A stretch of 64,000 nucleotides of DNA from an uncultured Marvinbryantia sp. (lineage in GTDB: Bacteria > Bacillota > Clostridia > Lachnospirales > Lachnospiraceae), in assembly GCA_937915375.1 (NCBI GenBank), contig CALDMO010000002.1, positions 1 to 64,000 on the forward strand. Direction: 5' to 3'. A program made the translations under genes and the position numbers. The notes below the pieces were generated by a model, which was given only the letters and a program-made list of their open reading frames with translations, did no database searches and was not told where the DNA came from. Numbering within the stretch: position 1 is the first letter of the stretch; the number at the start of each line of letters is the position of its first letter. Shown piece by piece: positions 1-8,312 of the stretch.

Positions 1-84
1 TATCCTTGACATTACTTTTAAGGTGAAGTGTTACCAATCATTGACACCTATACAGTACGGCAGTGTGGTTTTGAAACGTCGGTC

Positions 85-113
85 TTGCGTATAGAAATGA
101 TAAATGCTATACT
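85..113 (+). promoter_or_regulatory. Probable sigma-A promoter ahead of ywlC
   Basis: TTGCGT at 85-90 and TATACT at 108-113 are separated by 17 bases, and a TGC precedes the -10 (extended -10). Transcription would start near 120 and read into ywlC. The hairpin at 122-158 then lies at the very 5' end of this transcript. Confidence 0.5.
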
Positions 114-121
114 ATAAATGG

Positions 122-158
122 ACTGCGGACATTTGCATGAGCAGTGTCCGCAGTTTTT
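122..158 (+). terminator. Hairpin with T-run upstream of ywlC
   Basis: ACTGCGGACA (122-131) pairs perfectly with TGTCCGCAGT (145-154), followed by TTTT. It looks like an intrinsic terminator for a gene left of the window. It also begins at about +2 of the promoter at 85-113, so it could instead act as a 5' stabilising hairpin. Confidence 0.6.
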
Positions 159-207
159 GGTTGTATAAAAATTTTTTGCAATGATTTATAGAAAGAATGA
201 GAAAGTA

Positions 208-1257
208 ATGATAGAAACAATTCTGGCGGATATGACAGAACAGATAGATGCGGCAGCCTTGCAGCAGGCGGGAGAAATCCTGCGCAGCGGCGGTCTGGTG
301 GCGTTCCCGACGGAAACGGTATATGGACTGGGGGCGGATGCCTTAAATGCAGAATCTTCACGTAAAATTTATGCGGCAAAGGGAAGGCCGTCGGACAATC
401 CTCTGATTGTTCATATCGCAAAGACTGAAGATTTATATCGGATTGCTGCTGAGGTGCCAAAGGCAGCCGAAAAACTGGCGGAAAAATTTTGGCCGGGTCC
501 GTTGACGATGATTTTCAAAAAGGCGGATTGTGTTCCGTACGCGACGACTGGCGGGCTGGATACCGTGGCGGTGCGGATGCCCGACAATGAGATTGCTTTA
601 AAATTGATTTCAGCGGGAGGCGGTTATGTGGCTGCGCCGAGCGCGAACACATCCGGAAGACCCAGCCCAACGACGGCACAGCATGTAGCGGAAGATATGA
701 GCGACAGGATTGAGATGATTCTGGACGGTGGAAGTGTGGGAATTGGTGTGGAATCTACAATCGTAGATCTGAGTGAGGATGTACCGATGATCCTTCGCCC
801 CGGTTATATTAATCGCGAGATGCTGGAAGAAGTGATCGGTGAGGTGAGGCTCGACCCGGCACTTTTGAGTGTGGACGCAACGGTAAGGCCGAAGGCTCCG
901 GGTATGAAGTACCGTCACTATGCGCCGAAGGCTGATATGATTATTGTGGAAGGTCAGACAGAGGATGTGATCTGTGAGATCAACCACAGGATAGAGGAAG
1001 AGAGAAAAGCCGGAGGAAAACCGGGCGTGATCGCGTCGGAGGAAACAAAGGATCAATATGTGGGTGCGGTCGTGAAATCTATGGGCAGCCGTAAAGATGA
1101 GCTGAGTATTTCCAGACATTTGTACAGTGTGCTGCGTGCGTTCGATGAAGAAGGCGTAAGCCGTATTTTTTCTGAGTCGTTCGATACACCGATGCTTGGT
1201 ACGGCGATTATGAATCGCCTGGAAAAAGCTGCCGGACATCAAATTCTGGAAGTGTAG
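208..1257 (+). CDS. ywlC: L-threonylcarbamoyladenylate synthase (YrdC/Sua5)
   Basis: Makes threonylcarbamoyl-AMP from threonine, bicarbonate and ATP, the first step of the t6A modification at position 37 of ANN-decoding tRNAs. Residues ~10-200 are a YrdC domain (GGLVAFPTETVYGLGADA near the N-terminus, KGRPSDNPLIVHI, SANTSGRPSPT, STIVDL). Residues ~215-349 form the Sua5-type C-terminal domain after the linker motif APGMKYRHYAPKA, so this is the long Sua5 form (349 aa), not short TsaC. I chose the ATG at 208 because the upstream ATG at 181 has no ribosome site. The next gene starts 10 bases after the stop; the order ywlC-ywlE-rpiB-upp matches Bacillus. Confidence 0.92.
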   Translation: MIETILADMTEQIDAAALQQAGEILRSGGLVAFPTETVYGLGADALNAESSRKIYAAKGRPSDNPLIVHIAKTEDLYRIAAEVPKAAEKLAEKFWPGPLTMIFKKADCVPYATTGGLDTVAVRMPDNEIALKLISAGGGYVAAPSANTSGRPSPTTAQHVAEDMSDRIEMILDGGSVGIGVESTIVDLSEDVPMILRPGYINREMLEEVIGEVRLDPALLSVDATVRPKAPGMKYRHYAPKADMIIVEGQTEDVICEINHRIEEERKAGGKPGVIASEETKDQYVGAVVKSMGSRKDELSISRHLYSVLRAFDEEGVSRIFSESFDTPMLGTAIMNRLEKAAGHQILEV

Positions 1258-1267
1258 GGGGAAGTTT

Positions 1268-1726
1268 ATGAAACAATATGATAAACTGACGTTTGTCAGT
1301 CACAGCGATACCTGCCGCGGACCGATGGCGGAAGCGCTGATTCAGGACAAACTGCTGTTGGAGGATATTCTGATTGATTCTAAGGGAATGATTGTGCTCT
1401 TTCCAGAGCCGGTGAATCAGAAGGCACAGGAGGTCCTGAAGGAGAGAGGGATTTCTGTGGAAACGCATGAAGCAGCGCAGCTGACGGCCGATGATTTTGA
1501 TGAGCGAACGCTGATTTTGACGATGGAAGAGGGACAGAAGACGAAGCTTCTCGATGAATATGGAGAGAATGCGCTGAATGTATACACATTGGCAGAATAT
1601 TGCGGAATGAGCGGAGATGTTTACAATCCGCTGGGAAAGGATATTCCGGAATACAGACACTGTCTGCAGATTTTAAGAGAGCTGACCGCAAAGACGGCGG
1701 CGGTGATAAAGGAGGAAAACGAATGA
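1268..1726 (+). CDS. Low-molecular-weight phosphatase-like protein, probably inactive
   Basis: 152 aa, the usual length of the LMW protein-tyrosine/arginine phosphatase family, in the position of Bacillus ywlE. The P-loop reads FVSHSDTCRGPMAE where active members have FVCTGNTCRSPMAE, so the nucleophilic Cys of CX5R is a Ser. The late general-acid motif DP reads YNPLG, so the Asp is Asn. The second Cys and the Arg of the loop are kept. Both key residues are therefore replaced in an otherwise well preserved fold. It overlaps rpiB by four bases (ATGA), so it is translated and probably functional in another way, for example by binding phosphoproteins. Family is sure; loss of activity is inferred. 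Confidence 0.8.
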   Translation: MKQYDKLTFVSHSDTCRGPMAEALIQDKLLLEDILIDSKGMIVLFPEPVNQKAQEVLKERGISVETHEAAQLTADDFDERTLILTMEEGQKTKLLDEYGENALNVYTLAEYCGMSGDVYNPLGKDIPEYRHCLQILRELTAKTAAVIKEENE

Positions 1727-2154
1727 TAGCGATTGGATGTGATCAGGCAGGATATGCTTTGAAACAGGAAATTATCAAACATTTGGAAGAAAGAGGCCTT
1801 GCATATGAGGATTTTGGCTGCTACAGTACAGACCCGGTAGATTATCCGGTATATGGTAAAAAGGTGGCGCATGCGATTGTGGAAGGAAAATGCGAGCGGG
1901 GCATTTTGATTTGCGGAACCGGTATCGGTATTTCTATCGCTGCTAATAAAGTGAAAGGAATCCGTGCGGCGCTTTGTACGGACTGTTTTACGGCGGAAGC
2001 GACGAGACTGCACAACGATGCTAATATCCTTGCGCTCGGCGGGCGCGTAGTCGGAACGGGACTGGCACTTAAGATTGTTGATACGTTTTTGGATACTCCG
2101 TTTTCCGGAGCAGAACGTCACGCACGAAGAGTCTCTATGATAGAGGAGGAATAA
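1723..2154 (+). CDS. rpiB: Ribose-5-phosphate isomerase B
   Basis: 143 aa LacA/RpiB family enzyme that interconverts ribose-5-phosphate and ribulose-5-phosphate in the pentose phosphate pathway. The catalytic Cys sits in GILICGTGIGISIAANK, and DANILALGGRVVG is the conserved C-terminal motif. The N-terminal motif is IGCDQAG where most members have DHAG (His replaced by Gln). I chose the ATG at 1723 because GGAGG lies at 1711-1715 and the start overlaps the stop of the preceding gene, showing translational coupling; a longer reading from 1600 would run through that gene. upp follows two bases after the stop. Confidence 0.93.
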   Translation: MIAIGCDQAGYALKQEIIKHLEERGLAYEDFGCYSTDPVDYPVYGKKVAHAIVEGKCERGILICGTGIGISIAANKVKGIRAALCTDCFTAEATRLHNDANILALGGRVVGTGLALKIVDTFLDTPFSGAERHARRVSMIEEE

Positions 2155-2156
2155 AC

Positions 2157-2786
2157 ATGTCGAAAGTAATCGTTTTTGATCATCCGCTGATTCAGCATAA
2201 GGTGGGAATTATCCGCAGGACCGAGACCGGATCCCGTGATTTCCGAAATATGATCAGCGAAATTGCCATGCTGATGTGTTATGAGGCAACGAGAGATCTG
2301 AAACTTCAGGATATTGAGATTGAAACGCCGATCTGCAAAACAACAGTGAAGCAGCTGCAGGGAAAGAAACTGGCGGTGGTGCCGATCCTGCGCGCTGGCT
2401 TGGGTATGGTGGAAGGAATGCTTTCGATTATTCCGGCGGCAAAGGTGGGGCATATCGGCCTGTACCGTGATCCGGAGACCTTAAATCCTGTGGAATATTA
2501 TTGCAAGCTTCCGGGCGACTGCGCGGAGCGTGATGTGTTTGTAGTAGACCCTATGCTGGCGACCGGAGGCTCCGCAGTGGCGGCAATCCAGATGCTGAAA
2601 GACAAGGGTGTAAAAAATATCCGCTTTATGTGCATTATCGCTGCGCCGGAGGGTATCGAGGCAATGCAGAAGGCACATCCTGACGTAGATATCTATATCG
2701 GTGCAAAAGACGATCATTTGAACGATCATGGTTATATTGTGCCGGGACTTGGGGATGCGGGTGACCGTATTTTCGGAACGAAATAA
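2157..2786 (+). CDS. upp: Uracil phosphoribosyltransferase
   Basis: 209 aa, normal family length. Converts uracil and PRPP to UMP for pyrimidine salvage in the cytosol. Visible motifs are VVPILRAGLGMVEG, the uracil/PRPP loop DPMLATGGSA, and the C-terminal GDAGDRIFGTK. It starts two bases after rpiB, with the ribosome site GAGGAGG inside the end of rpiB, so the two share an mRNA. The neighbouring rpiB supplies ribose-5-phosphate, the precursor of PRPP, which fits a salvage cluster; a cytidine deaminase lies 7 kb downstream. Confidence 0.96.
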   Translation: MSKVIVFDHPLIQHKVGIIRRTETGSRDFRNMISEIAMLMCYEATRDLKLQDIEIETPICKTTVKQLQGKKLAVVPILRAGLGMVEGMLSIIPAAKVGHIGLYRDPETLNPVEYYCKLPGDCAERDVFVVDPMLATGGSAVAAIQMLKDKGVKNIRFMCIIAAPEGIEAMQKAHPDVDIYIGAKDDHLNDHGYIVPGLGDAGDRIFGTK

Positions 2787-2819
2787 TAAAAATAAAGTAT
2801 TGGCTAACGAGGAGAGAAA

Positions 2820-4259
2820 ATGGCAAAGGAAAAGAAATTAGTAGAAGCGATTACTTCTATGGAAGAAGATTTCGCGCAGTGGTATACAGATGTTGTAAAA
2901 AAAGCAGAGTTGATCGACTATACCAGCGTAAAGGGCTGTATGGTTATTAAACCGTCCGGATACGCAATCTGGGAAAATATTCAGCATGAACTGGACAGAC
3001 GCTTTAAGGAGACCGGTGTGGAGAATGTTTATCTGCCGATGTTTATTCCGGAAAGTCTGCTTCAGAAAGAAAAAGATCATGTAGAAGGATTTGCTCCGGA
3101 GGTAGCATGGGTAACACACGGCGGTCTTGAGCCGCTGCAGGAAAGAATGTGTGTGCGTCCGACTTCTGAAACATTGTTCTGCGATTTTTACGCGAATGAT
3201 GTGCATTCTTACCGTGATCTTCCAAAGGTATATAATCAGTGGTGTTCTGTAGTACGCTGGGAAAAGACGACAAGACCATTTCTGCGCTCTCGCGAATTCT
3301 TATGGCAGGAGGGACATACTGCGCACGCAACTGCAGAGGAAGCAGAAGAGAGAACGATCCAGATGCTGAACGTGTACGCAGATTTCTGTGAGCAGGTTCT
3401 GGCGATCCCGGTTATTAAAGGTAAAAAGACAGACAAAGAAAAATTTGCGGGTGCGGAGGCAACGTATACGATTGAGTCTCTGATGCATGACGGAAAAGCG
3501 CTGCAGTCCGGTACCAGTCATAATTTCGGTGATGGATTTGCGAAAGCGTTTGGCATTCAGTTTGCGGATAAAGATAATACTTTAAAATATGTACATCAGA
3601 CTTCCTGGGGGATGACAACGCGTATGATCGGCGCGATTATCATGGTACATGGTGATAACAGCGGTTTGGTTCTGCCGCCGAGAATTGCTCCGGTGCAGGC
3701 GATGGTAATTCCGATCCAGATGCAGAAAGAAGGCGTTCTGGATAAAGCGCAGGAAGTAAAAGAGGCATTGGCCAAAGCAGGTATCCGTGTGAAGCTGGAT
3801 GACGCGGACAGAAGTCCGGGTTGGAAATTCTCCGAGCAGGAAATGCGCGGTATTCCGGTTCGCATTGAGCTGGGACCGAAGGATATCGCTGCCGGTCAGG
3901 CAGTGATCGTGCGCCGTGATACCAGAGAAAAGATTGTGGCATCGATGGATGAGCTGACGGCAAAGGTCGCAGAGGTTCTGGATACGATGCAGTCAGATAT
4001 GCTGGAACGGGCAAGAGCGCACCGTGAAGAGCATACTTATACAGCAACTACACTGGATGAGTTTAAGAAGATTGCTGAGAATAAACCGGGATTTATCAAG
4101 GCAATGTGGTGCGGCGATCAGGTCTGTGAGGATGCCTTAAAGGAAGAAGCGGGAGTGACTTCTCGTTGTATGCCGTTTGAACAGGAAGAAATTACCTGTA
4201 ACTGTATCTACTGCGGAAAACCGGCGAAAAAGATGGTGTACTGGGGTAAAGCTTATTAA
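2820..4259 (+). CDS. proS: Prolyl-tRNA synthetase, type 3 (eukaryote/archaea-like)
   Basis: 479 aa class II synthetase that charges tRNA-Pro. Class II motif 2 is visible around RPTSET and FLRSREFLWQEGHTAHAT, followed by the anticodon-binding domain (from ~residue 285) and a C-terminal zinc-type tail ending ITCNCIYCGKPAKK near residue 455-470. There is no editing (INS) insertion between motifs 2 and 3, so this is the short ProS type 3 form common in Clostridia, not the ~570 aa bacterial form. GAGGAG precedes the ATG. The gene follows upp by 33 bases with no terminator. Confidence 0.95.
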   Translation: MAKEKKLVEAITSMEEDFAQWYTDVVKKAELIDYTSVKGCMVIKPSGYAIWENIQHELDRRFKETGVENVYLPMFIPESLLQKEKDHVEGFAPEVAWVTHGGLEPLQERMCVRPTSETLFCDFYANDVHSYRDLPKVYNQWCSVVRWEKTTRPFLRSREFLWQEGHTAHATAEEAEERTIQMLNVYADFCEQVLAIPVIKGKKTDKEKFAGAEATYTIESLMHDGKALQSGTSHNFGDGFAKAFGIQFADKDNTLKYVHQTSWGMTTRMIGAIIMVHGDNSGLVLPPRIAPVQAMVIPIQMQKEGVLDKAQEVKEALAKAGIRVKLDDADRSPGWKFSEQEMRGIPVRIELGPKDIAAGQAVIVRRDTREKIVASMDELTAKVAEVLDTMQSDMLERARAHREEHTYTATTLDEFKKIAENKPGFIKAMWCGDQVCEDALKEEAGVTSRCMPFEQEEITCNCIYCGKPAKKMVYWGKAY

Positions 4260-4271
4260 TGAAAAAATAGG

Positions 4272-4300
4272 TTGACAAGACAGACCTCAAAGGGTATTAT
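4272..4300 (+). promoter_or_regulatory. Strong sigma-A promoter of the liv operon
   Basis: A perfect TTGACA (4272-4277), a 17-base spacer and TATTAT (4295-4300) lie between proS and livJ, about 60 bases upstream of the livJ start. Confidence 0.8.
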
Positions 4301-4362
4301 TATTCTTAAAATTGCTAACGCTTTACAAAGATAAAGCAAAGCGGCAAAGGAGGAGAAAAAGT

Positions 4363-5514
4363 ATGAAGAAATTCAGAAAAACAGTGTGTGGACTCGCAGC
4401 AGCGGCTGTGGCAGCGGCTTCCATGTCTATGATGGCGGCAGCAGAGGAGGGAACTTTTAAAATCGGCAGTATCGGTCCGATGACCGGTGCGGCAGCTGTA
4501 TACGGAAATGCAGTTATGAATTCCATCCAGATCGCGGTTGACGAGATCAACGAAGCGGGTGGTGTAAACGGCGCAAAGCTGGAGTTCAATCCGCAGGATG
4601 ATGAGAACGATTCTGAAAAGTCTGTAAATGCGTACAATACGCTGAAGGACTGGGGTATGCAGATGTTGCTTGGTACTGTTACTTCTGCTCCGTGTATCGC
4701 GGTAGAGGCAGAGGCGATGAACGATAATATGTTTCTTTTAACACCGTCCGGCACAGCGGTTGACTGTATTACCGGCGATAACGCCTTCCGCGTATGTTTT
4801 GCAGATCCGGCACAGGGTACCGCATCCGCGAAATTTATTGGTGAAAGAAAATTGGCGGAAAAGATAGCCGTGATCTATGATAGTTCTGATCCGTATTCTT
4901 CTGGTATGTATGGTGCTTTTCAGGCAGAGGCAGCAAACCAGCCGTTTGAGATTGTAGCGGCAGAAGCGTTTACGGCTGACAATAAGACAGATTTTTCCGT
5001 ACAGCTTCAGAAGGCTAAGGATGCCGGCGCTGATATGGTTTATGTTCCGTTTTATTATAATGAAATTGCGCTGGTACTGAAACAGGCGGCTGACATGGGC
5101 TTTGAGCCGACTTGGTTTGGTGTAGACGGTATGGACGGTATTCTTTCGATGGAAGGATTTGACACTGCTCTGGCAGAGGATGCTATGTTGCTGACACCGT
5201 TCAGTGCAACTGCTGAGGATGAAAAGACGCAGGCTTTTGTTGCAAAATATCAGGAACTGTATGGTGAAATTCCGAATCAGTTTGGAGCGGACGCATACGA
5301 TGGCGTATATATCATCAAGGCAGCGCTTGAGAAAGCGGGCGCTACACCGGATATGGAAGCAAGTGAGCTGTGTGACGCTTTAAAAACGGCAATGCAGGAG
5401 ATTACTTTTGATGGTATTACCGGAAAAGGTATTACCTGGGAAGCAAACGGTGAGCCGACAAAAGATCCGATTGCGGTACAGATCAAAAACGGTGTTTACG
5501 AGATTATGGAGTAA
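4363..5514 (+). CDS. livJ: Branched-chain amino-acid ABC transporter substrate-binding protein
   Basis: 383 aa periplasmic-binding-protein type I of the Liv/HAAT family. After a signal peptide ending near AAAEEG the mature protein opens with FKIGSIGPMTGAAAVYGNAV, typical of LivJ. It captures leucine/isoleucine/valine or related amino acids outside the cell for the LivHMGF complex. I chose the ATG at 4363 because AGGAGG lies just upstream; an in-frame start at 4312 has no ribosome site. The signal peptide has no clear lipobox (the only early Cys is in TVCG), odd for a binding protein in a cell without an outer membrane. A hairpin after the gene separates it from livH. Confidence 0.92.
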   Translation: MKKFRKTVCGLAAAAVAAASMSMMAAAEEGTFKIGSIGPMTGAAAVYGNAVMNSIQIAVDEINEAGGVNGAKLEFNPQDDENDSEKSVNAYNTLKDWGMQMLLGTVTSAPCIAVEAEAMNDNMFLLTPSGTAVDCITGDNAFRVCFADPAQGTASAKFIGERKLAEKIAVIYDSSDPYSSGMYGAFQAEAANQPFEIVAAEAFTADNKTDFSVQLQKAKDAGADMVYVPFYYNEIALVLKQAADMGFEPTWFGVDGMDGILSMEGFDTALAEDAMLLTPFSATAEDEKTQAFVAKYQELYGEIPNQFGADAYDGVYIIKAALEKAGATPDMEASELCDALKTAMQEITFDGITGKGITWEANGEPTKDPIAVQIKNGVYEIME

Positions 5515-5538
5515 CAGGGAAGTACTGGAAAGACCCGA

Positions 5539-5568
5539 CAGGGGGTTGCTGGGGCAACCCCCTGTTTT
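5539..5568 (+). terminator. Intra-operon terminator/attenuator between livJ and livH
   Basis: CAGGGGGTTGC (5539-5549) pairs with GCAACCCCCTG (5554-5564), followed by TTTT. No new promoter was seen before livH, so partial read-through would give more binding protein than membrane components. Confidence 0.85.
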
Positions 5569-5592
5569 AGTAATCAGAGGATGAGGTGAATT

Positions 5593-6477
5593 ATGAGTTT
5601 TTTATCTTATTTTATTAACGGAATCAGCCTCGGCAGTGTATATGCTATAATTGCATTAGGCTATACGATGGTTTACGGTATCGCAAAGATGCTGAACTTT
5701 GCTCACGGAGATGTCATTATGGTGGGCGGATATGTGTCGCTGATGCTGACAATGAGCATGGGCGCAAATCCGTTGGTTTCGGTATTGGCAGCGATTGTGG
5801 TATGTACAGTGCTGGGGGTTGCGATTGAGGCAATTGCTTATCGTCCGCTTCGCGGTGCAGCTTCTCCGTTGGCAGTTTTGATTACGGCCATCGGTGTCAG
5901 CTATTTTTTACAAAATGTGGTGCTGCTGATTTTTGGTTCCAGCCCGAAGAGTTTTCAGTCCGTTGTCACAATTCCGGATCTAAAGTTAGCAGACGGTGCG
6001 CTGATGATTTCCGGTGAAACGATTGTTACAATTGTCAGTTGTATTGTAATCATGACCGTGCTGACGTTGTTTGTTAATAAGACAAAACCGGGACAGGCAA
6101 TGCTGGCGGTTTCCGAGGATAAAGGTGCGGCACAGCTGATGGGAATCAATGTAAACGGTACGATCGCGCTTACATTTGCGATCGGTTCCGGACTTGCGGC
6201 GATCGCAGGTGTACTGCTTTGTTCCGCTTACCCGTCTCTTTCTCCGTACACAGGTTCTATGCCGGGAATCAAAGCGTTTGTGGCGGCAGTATTCGGCGGT
6301 ATCGGCTCCATTCCGGGCGCGATGATCGGCGGTATTTTGCTCGGTGTAATCGAGATTCTCGGAAAAGCGTATATTTCCTCACAGCTTGCGGATGCGATTG
6401 TGTTTGCAGTCCTGATCATTGTACTTCTTGTGAAGCCTACCGGACTGTTTGGAAAACAGATTCAGGAGAAAGTGTAG
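5593..6477 (+). CDS. livH: Branched-chain amino-acid ABC transporter permease LivH
   Basis: 294 aa inner-membrane permease with about eight hydrophobic segments. The N-terminal NGISLGSVYAIIALGYTMVYG and LNFAHGDVIMVGGY motifs and the late AVFGGIGSIPGAMIGG loop are characteristic of LivH. It forms the channel with LivM. GATGAGGTG precedes the start. The stop is directly followed by the livM start region. Confidence 0.94.
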   Translation: MSFLSYFINGISLGSVYAIIALGYTMVYGIAKMLNFAHGDVIMVGGYVSLMLTMSMGANPLVSVLAAIVVCTVLGVAIEAIAYRPLRGAASPLAVLITAIGVSYFLQNVVLLIFGSSPKSFQSVVTIPDLKLADGALMISGETIVTIVSCIVIMTVLTLFVNKTKPGQAMLAVSEDKGAAQLMGINVNGTIALTFAIGSGLAAIAGVLLCSAYPSLSPYTGSMPGIKAFVAAVFGGIGSIPGAMIGGILLGVIEILGKAYISSQLADAIVFAVLIIVLLVKPTGLFGKQIQEKV

Positions 6478-6486
6478 GTGGATGGC

Positions 6487-7536
6487 ATGAAAAAGAAAAC
6501 ATTTAAAAATAACCTGATTACATATGTAATTGTTGTTGTGGCGTGGCTTTTGGTGGAGATATTGCGCGGCAGCGGAAATCTCTCCAGCTTGATGCAGGGG
6601 CTGTTGATTCCGTTATGCGTATATTCGATCTTGGCAATCTCATTAAATCTGGTTGTCGGTATTTCCGGCGAACTGAGTCTGGGACACGCAGGTTTTATGT
6701 GTGTGGGCGCTTTTGCCAGCGCGTTTTTTTCCAAGTGTATGCAGAATGTGATCACGGTGGGTTCCGTGAGATTTATACTGGCAATATTTGTGGGTGCGGC
6801 GTTTGCGGCAGTTTTCGGAATTCTAATTGGTATCCCGGTACTTCGCTTGCGCGGAGACTATTTGGCAATCGTAACCTTGGCGTTTGGAGAGATTATAAAA
6901 AATGTGATCAATATTTTCTATATTGGTAAAGACAGCAACGGCTTTCATTTTTCCACGAAGGATCAGTTCTCTCTCGGAATGGAAGCGGATGGTGTTATGA
7001 TCTTAAACGGACCGCAGGGAATTTCCGGCACGCCGAAGGACGCTACATTCTTTATAGGTGTGGTATTGGTGCTGCTGACGCTGTTTATTGTATTGAATCT
7101 GATTCATTCCCGCGACGGGCGCGCGATTATGGCGATCCGTGACAATCGGATTGCGGCGGAGTCAATCGGTATTAACGTGACAAAATACAAGCTGATGGCT
7201 TTTTCTGTTTCCGCTGCGCTGGCAGGTGTGGGCGGCGCGCTTTATGCGCATAATCTGGCCTCTTTGCAGGCTTCAAAGTTTAATTTTAATACTTCTATTC
7301 TCGTGCTGGTATTTGTCGTACTGGGCGGAATCGGAAATATCCGTGGTTCTGTAATTGCGGCGGTTGTTCTGACGGCGCTGCCGGAGATGCTGCGCGGGCT
7401 GTCGGATTACCGTATGTTGATTTATGCGATCGTTCTGATTGTGATGATGCTCTTTAACTGGGCGCCGAAGGCTCTGGAGTGGCGGGAACGTTATCTGGGA
7501 GGCTTTGTCAAGAAACTGAAGAAGGAGGGCAGATAA
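6487..7536 (+). CDS. livM: Branched-chain amino-acid ABC transporter permease LivM
   Basis: 349 aa membrane permease of the LivM family: LNLVVGISGELSLGHAGFMCVGAFA near residue 50, VLRLRGDYLAIVTLAFGEI near residue 120, and VVLGGIGNIRGSVIAA near residue 280 are family motifs. It pairs with LivH. I chose the ATG at 6487, with TAGGTGG just upstream, over an in-frame GTG at 6478 that immediately follows the livH stop; either keeps tight coupling. livG starts one base after the stop. Confidence 0.92.
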   Translation: MKKKTFKNNLITYVIVVVAWLLVEILRGSGNLSSLMQGLLIPLCVYSILAISLNLVVGISGELSLGHAGFMCVGAFASAFFSKCMQNVITVGSVRFILAIFVGAAFAAVFGILIGIPVLRLRGDYLAIVTLAFGEIIKNVINIFYIGKDSNGFHFSTKDQFSLGMEADGVMILNGPQGISGTPKDATFFIGVVLVLLTLFIVLNLIHSRDGRAIMAIRDNRIAAESIGINVTKYKLMAFSVSAALAGVGGALYAHNLASLQASKFNFNTSILVLVFVVLGGIGNIRGSVIAAVVLTALPEMLRGLSDYRMLIYAIVLIVMMLFNWAPKALEWRERYLGGFVKKLKKEGR

Positions 7537-7537
7537 G

Positions 7538-8299
7538 ATGGAAACGATGCTGGAAGTAAAAAATCTTGGAATTTCTTTTGGCGGTCTGCGGGCGGTGCAT
7601 GGATTTGATCTTTGCATTGGCAAAAAAGAGCTGTACGGTCTGATCGGACCGAATGGAGCCGGAAAGACGACTGTCTTTAATCTGCTGACTGGCGTTTATA
7701 AGCCGGATGAAGGTATTGTGAAATTAGATGGTACAGATATTACCGGAAAATCTACGGTGGAGATTAACAGAGCCGGTATTGCCAGAACCTTTCAGAATAT
7801 CAGACTGTTTAAGCAGCTGACCGTGTTGGATAATGTAAAGGCAGGTCTGCATAATCATCATAGATACGGTACGCTTGCAGGAATATTTCGGTTGCCGTCT
7901 TATCGCAGAGAAGAGAAGGCGATGGACGAAAAAGCGATGGAGCTGCTGGAGGTGTTTGGCTTGGCAGGAGAAGCGGAGCAGCTGGCGGCTAATTTGCCTT
8001 ATGGCAAGCAGCGAAAGCTGGAAATTGCCCGTGCAATGGCGACAGAACCGAAACTGCTGCTGTTGGATGAGCCGGCAGCTGGCATGAATCCGAATGAGAC
8101 GGCAGAATTGATGGAGACGATTCATTTTGTCAGAGATCATTTTGAAATGACGATTCTGCTGATTGAGCATGATATGAAGCTGGTATCCGGTATCTGTGAA
8201 GAACTGACAGTTCTGAGTTTCGGAGAAGTGCTGTGTCAGGGGAAAACGGCGGATGTGTTAAGCGATCCGCAGGTAATTACTGCATATCTCGGAGAATAA
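7538..8299 (+). CDS. livG: Branched-chain amino-acid ABC transporter ATPase LivG
   Basis: 253 aa ABC ATPase. Walker A GPNGAGKTT, Walker B LLLLDEPAAGMNP and the H-loop EHDMK are visible. The signature motif is NLPYGKQRKLEIARA where LivG usually has LSYGQQRRLEIARA, a normal variant for this subfamily. AARTFQNIRLF is a LivG hallmark. It powers uptake together with LivF. AAGGAGGG precedes the start by about 8 bases. Confidence 0.95.
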   Translation: METMLEVKNLGISFGGLRAVHGFDLCIGKKELYGLIGPNGAGKTTVFNLLTGVYKPDEGIVKLDGTDITGKSTVEINRAGIARTFQNIRLFKQLTVLDNVKAGLHNHHRYGTLAGIFRLPSYRREEKAMDEKAMELLEVFGLAGEAEQLAANLPYGKQRKLEIARAMATEPKLLLLDEPAAGMNPNETAELMETIHFVRDHFEMTILLIEHDMKLVSGICEELTVLSFGEVLCQGKTADVLSDPQVITAYLGE

Positions 8300-8312
8300 G
8301 GAGGAAGGAACA

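Noticed and set aside
610..1242. Minus-strand open frame opposite ywlC
   Set aside because: Antisense to a conserved Sua5 domain; composition unlike a real protein.
2787..2819. T-box leader before proS
   Set aside because: Only 33 bases separate upp and proS; no room for a T-box.
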